Positions 35,369-45,788 of a stretch of DNA of 64,000 nucleotides are shown piece after piece. Under the pieces are notes generated by a model, which worked only from the letters and a program-made list of their open reading frames with translations, was not told the origin of the DNA and ran no database searches. How positions within the stretch are numbered: the first letter of the stretch is position 1; every line of letters begins with the position of its first letter. This DNA comes from Neckera pumila. Taxonomy: Eukaryota; Streptophyta; Bryopsida; Hypnales; Neckeraceae. The translations under genes were made by a program, and so were the position numbers. The stretch is from assembly GCA_963969595.1 (NCBI GenBank), contig OZ018410.1:1116001-1180000 (forward strand), written 5' to 3'.

Positions 35369-38300
35369 TGATTGTCACATTGCTTTGAATGACCCTTAAC
35401 CCCTAAAGGCTTGTCTCCTTGGAGGACAATTCGGGTTTGGGCAAGTTCCTATTGCTTCAATTTTTAGTAATATCTTTTTGGGATTTTTTGAGTTTGTGTA
35501 TTTTTGCGAGAGCTTTGTGAATATATATTTTTTAATTTAATTGATGCCCAGGAGCAAAAGTTATGGCACAATAAGCAAAATTGGAGTTTGGCGGGCAGTC
35601 CAAAAAAAATCACAAAAGTCAAAATAATTTTTTTTTTCTCAAAGATTATATTTTTGTCTACATGTGAAGCTTTATTTCATTCAATTTGGACTAGTAATGA
35701 GAAAGTTATAGAAAATCTTAGTTTTTCAGGCAATCTAAGTATCTTCTCAAAAGAATAACTTGTAGAATTCGTTTTTCAATTCAGTTTTTAGAATTTATCA
35801 AAAAAATTTATTAGAAAAGGTTAGATTTTCTTGCTAGAACAATCTCACCATTTGGATTATTGTGATTCAATTCCATCAAAAAGCTATTAACAGTTTATTT
35901 TTTTCTTCAATCTTGAACCCATCTCTACTTAACATTTTTTTAATGAGTGAAATCTAACTGCATTTTTATCCTGAATTTTTTTGGGAGATTCTCAACTCAA
36001 CTTCTTAACATAAATAAATAGAAAATCAAAGTCTATAGTGCAAAAATTTTGAACTAAAAAGACTCAAAGCCAAAAAATCTAGTCAAGCAAGGTGCAAAAA
36101 AACTTGTTTTCTTCACTTTAAATGCATATATCTTGCAATCTATATGGTCAAAGTTTCTGAAGTTTCTTCCACATATTCATATAGTAGTCAAGTATAAGAT
36201 CTTACAATTGGATATGCCAGAAAATACAACTTTTAAAGCTCTTTTCTCTTTGCAATAGAAATGACAGTTTTGAGTGGTTTTTGATAGAAAAATCACCTTG
36301 GTCCTTTAATGGTTAATGGTGCTATTTGGTTTTGAGAAGCCCTAAACCAGCTTCAAAATAGTTAACAATAAAGTTTTGAGGTCAACAATTCAAATGCCTT
36401 TTTGAATTATAATTTTTTAAATAAATAAATATATATATTATATACAATTTTTTGAGACATAGAGTAAATGTGCCAATGACCGCACAAATCCAAAAAACAC
36501 ACAACTAACTATACACTAACCGCACAAAGCAATGAAGCATGTTATCACTTTGAAATCCAATATCAAATTGACAACACATTGAGCAGTGAAGGGCTACAAG
36601 AAAATTTTTACTAGATTTTAACATCATTGTCTTTAAATTACAATAAATTTTTCATAAAGAAACCTTTTTGCATTCTATTTTTTGAAGGTGAATTTTAACA
36701 TGACAGTTAACAATCTTGCCAAATTTGAAAGCATGCAAATCTCTACATTCTTGTGGAGAAGGATTTGAACTTTCTCTATGCGGTGATTGGCATGTTTATT
36801 ATATATTACAATGTGCAAATAAAGCCTTTTTTCGATGGATGATAAATGGATGACATGGATGGATGATGAATGGATGACTCAGATGGATGATGAATAGTCA
36901 TGGATTATCTTAACATGTCTATTTTTAGTAAAAATATTCGCAACGATTGTTCAATTTTAATTGCTCAATGCTCAACACACCCTGCTCACACTCTAGCGTT
37001 GTTGGAATGGGTGGTTTCATTGATACTAATACCCGTTTGGTATTGAATGTAATGTTTGTGTGTCTTGCTAGGGATGTGTTTTGGAATTAGTTGGCACCAC
37101 TAGAGAGAGGAAGGACATTGCCTATACAACAATGGCAATGGCGCAATAAGTAAGGGAGATAATCTATAACAGAGAATATTAAAAATACCAATTTGCAAGA
37201 TCTCATGTAAGGGAGCTAACCCTTTTCCGATATCCCCCCCCCATTTCCAATCTATGGCTGCTCTTTTTCTTCAAAGTTGTGGTTCAATCTTTGAAGCAAT
37301 TGCAATGCATTATGATTGATTGCAAGGCTGTTAATATTGCAACTAGCCCTTGGTTGATTTTACAATCAGCCTATGGTCAGATATAGAAATGTCTATATTA
37401 CCATTATAGGTCAAAGAAAATCTTCCACTAATAAATTCATAGTAGTTTATATTTTGCATAATAAAATTCTAGAAAAATATACAATCTTTCCAAATTCTAT
37501 TTTTGTATAAGGAAAAAATCCGCACTCAATATGCATTCTAAATATGCATAATTGCTTAAATGGTTGGAAATGGGTCGGCTTGTTTTAGGGCAACCCCATG
37601 GCAGCTCTTTAATTAGGGGTGCCAAATAGGGAACTTTTTGAAGTTTGACGTCCCTTGTTCAAGAGCCCATTTTTATTTACAGAATTGTGACCCCATAAGG
37701 AGACTTGCCAAGTGGTCAAAAGTCCACTTATGAAGAGAATAGCTCCTATTTTAATCTTTTGAAGAGAATCTTTTGGCACCATTGAAAAGAAACCTTTCAA
37801 CACATGGGATCAAAAAGACTATTCAAAAAGATTTAGTGAGCCATGGCCAAGAGCCAATATTTGCTCATGCCCTTGCTGCATTTTGAAGTGGCCGAGCATC
37901 ATTTTGGACTTGGTGTACATGCCATAGGTCACTATTTCAAGTTTGGCTACATTCACTAGCCAAGTCAAGGCCCTTGCCAAGCAAATATTTTTTTCTGGCG
38001 AGGCTGGGGTTCCTCACTAATGGAAAATAAAAGTATAATTATTGATTTTTATCGCCAAAAAATTGGTGGCCGTTTGAAGCTAGGAGCCAACTATAGCTTC
38101 TCTAAATCTTAGTGCTAGCACATTTCTTTTCACCTATATTATTTGTGCAAATTTATATGAACAAGTATAATGCTTCCACACGTCACCGCCAGTACAATAC
38201 AAAGTGTTCAGTTAACATGTGAAACAAAACAGAGTCCAAAATAAAGTGGCTTGTAAAGTTAATTACCTTCAAAAGCCACTTACTTAGTTTTGTAATTGTG

Positions 38301-38414
38301 AAGATGAGAAGAGAAGCCCTTTATGCAAGTGAGGTAGTAGTAGGTGAAACAATCCATGTGGGGTGTGTAAATTAGGATTAAGAGGAGCTCAACCGCTCAT
38401 AATTAAGATAAATG
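35369..38414. other. AT-rich non-coding stretch
   Basis: No gene seen. A simple repeat of GATGGATGAT-type units lies at about 36830-36905. About 35500-36350 resembles 51950-52790 in the same orientation (shared TATATCTTGCAATC block and surrounding order), suggesting two old copies of an unclassified repeat. Confidence 0.45.
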
Positions 38415-38794
38415 CAAGATTGTATTCAAAGTTGAATTTTAGACCTCATTTAGGCATAGTAGAAAAACTTTTTCAAAAAACTTTGAACTAAATTAATGTG
38501 GTGAATCAAGCTAACTTTCATCTCCAAAAAGTCATTTGAGATTTAAAACTCCAAATAACTAAAGTTATAGCCAAATTTCATAGAGGAGTTGGAAGGGACA
38601 TTTTTTTGGATATTTCCAAACACCCTCTTTGAATTTTGTCTAGAACTTTTTAGTGGAGATTATAAACCTCAAATGGATTTTTGGAGATAAAGCTAGCTTG
38701 ATTTCCCACATCAATAGAGGTCAAAGTTTTTTTATTAAAATTATTCTACTATGCCTAAATGAGGTCTGAAATTCAACTTTGAACACAATTCTTG
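38415..38794. repeat. ~380-bp foldback (MITE-like) element
   Basis: The two ends are long inverted repeats. The block at 38415-38466 (CAAGATTG... CTCATTTAGGCATAGTAGA) matches the reverse complement of 38743-38794. A second inner block (AATCAAGCTAACTTTCATCT...) pairs with about 38645-38700. Each arm is about 150 bp with scattered mismatches, so the RNA would fold into one long hairpin. It has no coding capacity. Confidence 0.8.
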
Positions 38795-40499
38795 TATTTG
38801 ACAATAAGTGGTCTATCTTCAAATTATTCCATTCAAAGCTAAAGTTTGATATTTTGTTTCATGGTAAATACAAGTATGTTTCTTGGATTGCCATGTCAAT
38901 TACAAAAATAATACAAGGAGGTGTTGTGTCTACAGAAAAAAAAGTCTACACCTTGTTCAACTTTCCTTGTGATGCAACTTCCCAAACATGGATAAGCAAG
39001 CATTTGATAAGCGAGCTTTTGAAAAAATTACTATCACCTAATTTTATTTATTGTGATGCTTAGAAACGCCTTTGAAGCCAAAAATTTGCCTCTCAATTCA
39101 ACATTCTCATCCAATGAATTTGTCCCCTTAATTAAATTTTGCCATAATATTGGTGCAACAAATAATTTTGAAGCCATCTAGGCTTCCAAACATGAAAGTT
39201 GCTGAGGGATTGCTAAGTTTGAACCAGTGTTCCCTAAGTGACTAATTTTTGCTCCATTTCTACCTATAATTTGCACCTGCTAAATGTACAGAGAATTTTT
39301 GAATATAAACCAGGATTTGAGCAACTTTTCCCACTTGACGAACAAAAGGTTGCAAAATCCTGAATCCATCCAATTTTGAAGTAGCATTCATCTCCTACCG
39401 TGCTATTTTAGGGTTAGCAAGATTTTTATCTGAACCGTTAGATCTTTGTGTTGGTGACAAAATCTCTACCGTAGATGTCACAGTTGTCGTCTCCCACGCC
39501 GAATAGGGTTTAGCAGCTCCCTGTCAATGCTTGCATTCCTAAACAGCACAAAGTTCGCATTAGTAGTTTCAATAATTGCTCGCAATTACTTCTCCTTGCG
39601 CGTACAACATTCAATTTGTTTCTTCATTCTTGCTCCTGGCAAATGCCAATCCTGCGCTTTAACGTTGGAGCGCCATTTTATGAAATTGGAGGCAGATTGC
39701 TGCTATTTTCTAGCTGTTGTAATTTGTGAACATTTGAGTCTTGAGAGACATTTGCATTTCTTGGAATATGGCGCATTCACTCCAATTTGGAAATGGGAGC
39801 TCCCCTTGTAGTAAATTTCTCTTTGGAATTTGATTGTTAGGTGCGAGTTGTGGGCTGTTGGCATTGCAACAATCTCTGAGTCTAGAATGTTCATGTCCAA
39901 TGTGCAATTGGCATTCTTGGGGTATAAATACTTGCGACATTCCTTGTCTTTAGCGTGCTTCATTGATTATGGCTTTCTTTATGCATTTTCTCTCGCCTCT
40001 ATTTGCAATTGGTTTCCAATTTTTTTTGCTTGAAGACGCTGCTTTTATACTCTAATGAAAGTAGTATGAGCTTTCATACTCATACCGTATCTCATATTAC
40101 TTTCATATCTCATATTACTACACTATTTGTGTACTGTATTTATTTTCAGTCTTTGTGCTTGTTTTGCCTTATGTCCCTTGCCTCCTTGCAGTTCTCTCTT
40201 GAGGTTTGGCATGGGTGCAGGCTGCATATTTGGGATGGCATCGAAACTCAAATTGTTGGAGAACTTCCGAGTGCGCATTCGGCTCCTCGAAGAACTCTCA
40301 CGGGTTGGGAAAGTATTTACCTGCTAGCACAACGACGGCTTCCATTGCTGCAATGCAAAGTTAGGGATGGTGTGGAGGTAGAGGTCACGCATGTCTGTGA
40401 GACATGCTTGTCTGACTCAATATTGGATTTGTTGCCTCGAATTTTTTCTTTGTCTAAGGCGACAGCAGTCTCACTGGAGCGTCTCGACCCTGCAATCAC
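38795..40499. other. Mostly non-coding; weakly coding-like at 40195-40499
   Basis: No family recognised. Reading frames at 39527-39811 and 40003-40632 are open but show no known motif. The end of the latter may be the N-terminal part of the decayed hAT-like gene that follows. Confidence 0.35.
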
Positions 40500-43470
40500 A
40501 AGTGAAGAGAAGGAAAAATGTGCATGCAAGAGACGGAAAACTGCTCCAAGCACCATCACGCGACGTTGGCAAGAGGTTTGGCATGTAAGTTTACGTGGGC
40601 TGAAGGGGAGTTCAATGCTGCTAGCAATTTGACGGGGTTCGTTTGCAAGAGCTATAGTGATGTGAGCAAAAGAAGAAAGATGATGGTCCCCAAAGGAGAC
40701 AACTGGGAGAAACATGAAGGGAAAAGCGCTTGCAAGGTCGATGGCGAGCCATTTTCCATCTCAAGAAAGTTGACACTTACGTGAAACGTGACTACAAGCA
40801 TTTGCAGTTTAACAAGCTTTAGGTAGGGCAAAAGTTAGCCGGCACAATTGCTAACCAACTTGTCGCTGGTGAGGCCAATAGGAAGGGAGTCCGATTCTCA
40901 ACCTTATTTCAGATTCCCATTTTGGTTGTCCCATGTGAGATTACAAGCAAGAGCAATACTTATTGAGGCACTTAAAAGCGAGAAATGTTCCTCGGAAGCA
41001 CTGGTCCGAGACGTCAGGGTGGGAGATGTCAAAGCACCTTCACGTCTATGTGCTTGCTGTACTTAAGGTAGTGGTACAAAATGCTCGGTTTGTTTCCATT
41101 AGCACTGGCAAAGTCAGTGCGATGGACAATACTTCTTGGATAGGGGTTCATATCTATGCTGTCGATTATTGGGGAGAGGATCCCTTACTTACTCCATCTG
41201 TCATGTATTTTTGATTGTGGAACCGCAGACCACTTGACTAATGTGATTATGCAAGCTTTGCATGCTGAGGAAGGACTCTTGCAAGAGCAGATTGCAGATA
41301 AACTTGTTTCCTTTAGGCCGATGGTGTTAGTATGTTTCAAGGACCAAAAACTAGGGTGTCTACCCAGATTTGGGAGAAATGGGCTCCTTTCTTCCTTGGA
41401 GCCAATTGTGCCTTGCATCGCATCAACTTGGTTGTAGAAACCTTGTCAAACTATTCAATGGTGTCCCGCTTGGAGGTCTGGTGCCAATCCTTGTATTCCT
41501 ATTTTTGCCGTAGTCACAAAAAGCATACTGAGTAGCAGAAGCTTGCAGATCTCATAGAAACTAAGGGTAACAAAATGGTGAGGAATGTTGACACTCGTTG
41601 AATTTCAAAGGGCAGCCCTGCACAATGCATCATGTCAAAATACAGGACATTGCTTGAGAAAATGGGCCTTGACATGTCCTTTGCTGGTGGTGAGAAAGCC
41701 GGCGCTGCCTTGGCCACAAACTTTGACTACTTGTCTAATATCGAGGTCTTACTGTCACTAGCGGTTTCATTCCAATGCATAATATCGTCCACTACCTCAT
41801 TAAACTATCACAGTCTTGAGACATCTTTACATGTGACTTCATGTAATCAATTAAGGTTTGCCAGGCCAATTTGGCCAAAATATTCGTGGATCCAACTATT
41901 ACCTTTATGATCGCAGAATTCTAGCGGTACCAAGAGTTGATTTCCTTGTCTTGTTTCGAAGTGCCAATGGAGTGGAAGTTGATGCCAGAGGAGGGGGTGT
42001 TCTGCACTTGCTGTTCAATTTATGCTTGTTGACGGTGTTTGCCCGCTACCATTGTAAAGTGATGGGCACTTGTTTGTGATGAAGGAAGATTTTAAACGCA
42101 TGCAGGTCAACATATTGCGATAATTTGCAGATATGTTCACTAGTAGGACACCTTGTTTATTTAGACATCACTAAAATCTATCGACATCCAAGTTGACGGA
42201 TTTTGCTAGACTCCCTATGTAACAACTTGTGTTTTCATGTCAACAATGACATCTAAAATAATGTCTTGATGTTACTTTAGATGTCACTGTTGATATGAAA
42301 ACACAAGTTGTTACATAGGGTGTCTAGCAAAATCCGTCAACTTAGACATTTGCAAATTCAAAAAAACATGGGTTTCTTCTAGTGGTTATTCATTTATAAT
42401 GTGTACCCTAGAAATGCACCCTAGAAATACACCCTATATTTTTTGGCTTGTTGGATGCTCCTTCTGTCTTACTCAAGTATTCTTGCACTCCATTTTTTTT
42501 TGGCCTACTAGTGCTATTATTCTAATCCATCAATTTTGCTTTGTTGCTTGTTCTTTGGTGTCTGAGGCTGCTCTTCTGGGTCTGAGTCTGGTTCTGTGGT
42601 ATTCATGATTTCTTGTCGGCAGCGCAAGCAAGATAAGTATCGACAGTTTGGATTGCGGTGCTTTTGTGGTTCCAGATTTTTTTTGGCTATTGTATCTTGT
42701 TTGTGGAGCAGGTCACTTGGAGCTTCTTTGTAGTTCAAATGCCTTTATTTTCCAATTCAATTGCCTTAGTTGTCCAATGCAGTTTTGTAAACTCATTTGG
42801 CCTAGAGTAGCTATATTCACTAATGTGATCCTTATTTGCGGTACGGCAAAGATCACTTAGTTGCTCTTGGATGAGTTGGATAGGCGCTTCCCGCAATAGG
42901 AGTTGCTTAATGCCTTTGGCATCATATACCCAGAATACTAGAAACAACCAAAGGTTGAGGAGAGTTTTGGTCACCACTTGGAGGTTCCAAAAAAGTTTTA
43001 CACTCATCCTTGATTGTTGAATGCATGATTGTTTTTGCAGGAAGGCGAGACTTTTTGCACTGCTCCAAAGATGTTGTCTGGGTCTAACCTTGACAATCAG
43101 CAAAGTTTATTTAAGCTTACAATGAAAGCTAACTCTGAAGTTGCGTGTGCATCTGCTTCTCATGTGAATCTAGTTATTTTGTTGTGGTGGAACCTTTCAT
43201 AGTTGAGTCATTAAAAAAAAGCTTATTTTGGAGTACTTCAAGCTTGCCAAAATTGATTGTTGCCTGGTGCTTAGATTGGTGGAAGATGAGCGGTGCTTTT
43301 CAACACTAAAGTTCTTGAAGTCGTGCCAGAGGAACAGGCTGGGCAAGCATCTGCCACTAGTAGTGCGCATGTTTGGCCAAAAATATTATACTTTGGAGAA
43401 TTTTCCATACAAGGTTGCCATAGGGTCATGGAAGAATGCAGTTAAAGTAGGTCGACATGGAGATGCTTGA
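40500..43470 (+). pseudogene. Decayed hAT-like (DUF4371 / zinc-finger-862-type) gene
   Basis: Scattered plus-strand pieces follow the order of hAT-like proteins of the DUF4371 type. A BED/TTF-like start is at 40575-40720 (GDNWEKHEGKSACK). ARNVPRKHWSETSGWEMSKH and VSISTGKVSAMDNTSWIGVH lie at 40963-41170, GTADHLTNVIMQAL...EEQIADKLV-like sequence at 41218-41330, FLGANCALHRINLVVETLS at 41390-41450, and a helical stretch at 41632-41760. LDRRFP...LLNAFGIIYPEY is near 42865-42940. The C-terminal dimerisation region ERCFSTLKFLKSCQRNRLGKH is at 43228-43420. Frames change repeatedly, stops are frequent, and a foldback element (42191-42342) interrupts it. The family call comes from motif memory only. 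Confidence 0.75.
42191..42342. repeat. ~150-bp foldback element
   Basis: The arm AGTTGACGGATTTTGCTAGA... at 42191-42260 is repeated in inverted form at about 42278-42342, with about 65 bp per arm, a few mismatches and a short loop. It lies inside the hAT-like pseudogene, between its middle and C-terminal parts. Confidence 0.82.
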
Positions 43471-44512
43471 TATTCGGCCATTTTAAGATCCTTCCCCTTT
43501 CAAAATCTTTAGTTTTCATGAGATTTTGCAAGCTTTGGGGCTTATAGGACACTTGTGATTCCTTGACATTGGAGATATCTGCGAGGATGTGCTGTGCCAT
43601 TGAGAATTTCTGCTGGGAGTGTGGCCATCATTAACTTTTGGGACCTCTTGTTTAAACTAATCTATGCCTTTGTACTTTTTAATGTGGTTTGGTTGTTTTG
43701 TGCTATGCAAACCACTAACACTACAATTGGGCAGTCTTGCTCCAAGCAAGGAGGATTCAAATCCCTCATTAGTGAATGTGTCTAATTTTTCCTAAACCAC
43801 AATAGTGGTACTTTTCAATTTATATTACTTGTTTTCACTTCTTGCTCTTGTGTGTGCAGCTTGGAGTCCATTTCTTATTCGTTGGTATTCAATGTATGAT
43901 TGGTTGGGGTGTTGTAGGTGATTGGGGTGTTGTATTCAATTTGCCTTATTGTGCTTGGAGTTTGGGATTGGGGTGGAGTTTGGGATTGGGGTGGAGTTTG
44001 AGGATTGGGGTGCTTGGAGTTGAGGAGCTTCATAGAAAGCTTCATTTGTGTATGTGCAGCTTCATAAAAGCTTGCTTTCTATATTTAACTTCATTGAAGC
44101 TTGATTGAAGGTTTATTCTATATGTTTAGCTTAATTGAGGCTTGATTTGTGTATGTTTAGCTCTACTATAATCATAAGCCAAAAACTATACTCAAACAGC
44201 TCACTTGTGCAAAAATCACAAATTTCATAAAAAATTCCCCGACACTTAGCAATGATTGATAGCAATGCAGAGAAAAATTAGTCCTCTTCATACACCACGC
44301 GTTCGAAATTGTCGCAAGCTGCGCTTTACCAAAGAGAATACAATTTATTCAAAATTCCACCATTTTTTGAGAATTTTAGAAGGCGATTTCTACCAATGCA
44401 CCTCTATTTTGAGGAAGGACCTCCTTGACACACCGGCCTGTAGCTTTCTTGCAAAATACGATATACGTATACTGGGATCGCTAGTTTGAACATTTTGTTT
44501 GATGCCAAGATG
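43471..44512. other. Non-coding spacer with short tandem repeats
   Basis: G-rich units GGGATTGGGGTGGAGTTT repeat at about 43955-44010. GAAGCTTCATT / TTGTGTATGT units repeat in degenerate form at 44030-44160. No gene seen. Confidence 0.45.
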
Positions 44513-44514
44513 TA

Positions 44515-44956
44515 AGGTAAAGCAGCCCATTGTGGTCAAATGACTCATGGGGGACACATGATGATCCCATTGTGTTTTTTCTGACCACAATCAATATCTC
44601 ACCTAACTTCAATGGAGTAATTAGTGACCTTATTAGGCACATGCAATAATTTCAGTGTAAGTCATTGTAGGAAGTGACTTTTTATGTCCATCCACATATA
44701 AAAAAAAATTGTCTCCTTTAGAAGAAGTAGGTGAGCATTATGGATACACTTGCAGTTGGTTTTGGGGTAGTCTACCGACTTCTTTGGGCTGAACACTTGA
44801 GAAATTCATAGCTAATTCATACTCTGTCTGAAAATTATGATTTCAATTCCCTTCACAAATTCTCATACTTGTCTTCACATGGGAAAAAAATTGAAAAAAT
44901 TCAGTGATGGGATGATGGCAGACTCCTAATTCTGACCACAATGGGCTGCTTTACCT
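44515..44956. mobile_element. 442-bp MITE with perfect 24-bp TIRs and TA target duplication
   Basis: The left end AGGTAAAGCAGCCCATTGTG (24 bp to 44538) and its exact reverse complement at 44933-44956 flank a non-coding core. TA dinucleotides at 44513-44514 and 44957-44958 fit the duplication of Tc1/mariner-Stowaway-type elements. The TIR sequence does not match the usual Stowaway start CTCCCTCC, so the family is unassigned. It lies directly upstream of the sugar-transporter gene and may be in its promoter. Confidence 0.85.
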
Positions 44957-44989
44957 TAGACCTCGACAGAGGGCCAGAGCTTAGGATAT

Positions 44990-45788
44990 TCCCTGAGAGG
45001 GCAGTAAGATAAGTAAGCTAAACAGAGCTAAAGAGATAGAGTGTGTCAGTTCGCGAGAGAGAACTTGGACTCTTGGAGAGAGAGAGACAAGTGTTAACTT
45101 GGCAGTTCATAATTTGGAGATTGACTTCGTCTGTCATTGATGCGGATACCCCTTCCCTTGCCTCTTCCATCAGAGTGTCTTGGAGCCATCGCCATTCCCA
45201 GCAGCAGCAGCAGCAAGCCAGCGTCCATTCTTCGTCGAGCTCGAACTCAAGCCCCTGCCTCGGTGCGCCATCTCCTGTCTCAAATTCTCCCTTCGCGGTC
45301 GTCTTCCTGCTTCCTTTCTCTTCTTTCTTTTTTTGCTGCCATCTCTCACCCTCCCTGAGCTTTGGGCTGGATCGTTGTCATTCCCCGTCCCCGCCTTCTT
45401 TTACCGCCTCCTGCTTCTTGCTTCTCGTTTTCCAGATCCGTCTCGTTCCGCTTCTTCCTCGAGTGTTTCCAAGGGCGAAGAAGCGTCTTTGTAGAAAGTC
45501 TTGGGTGTTCATTTTTTTCTAATTCCTTCTACCTTTCTGCTGCATCTGGTGTTAGGTTTTCCCTAATTTGGTCTTACTTCCTGCATGCCTGGTAGGGGTG
45601 GGGGTTGAATCGGTGGAATGTTACGTGTAGTAGAATGTTATGAATTGCTTGGGTGCAGTTGTTTTATATGGCACTTTTGACCTGCCTTCAATGCTTGCGA
45701 TGCTATTACGTTTTTTGTGGTCCTATTGCTTGTGCAGAAATTGGCTGACACCAGAAGTAGTGACGATCAGTGATTCAGGTGAGACGAC
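44990..45788 (+). promoter_or_regulatory. Probable promoter and 5' UTR of the sugar transporter
   Basis: The stretch is purine-rich (GAGAGAGA) at about 45030-45090, then CT-rich with a CAGCAGCAGCAG run at 45198-45213, and contains upstream ATGs, including long overlapping open frames at 45043-45522. A possible 5'-UTR intron lies between about 45590 (GGTAGGGG) and 45738 (TTGTGCAG). The transcription start cannot be fixed from sequence. The composition fits a plant 5' leader. Confidence 0.5.

Noticed and set aside
43690..43775. tRNA-like T-arm (GGATTCAAATCC) near 43750
   Set aside because: No matching acceptor stem, A box or anticodon arm could be drawn upstream.
45043..45522. 159-residue open frame as a protein-coding gene
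   Set aside because: Low-complexity Ser-rich product overlapping other open frames in a CT-rich leader, with no recognisable domain.
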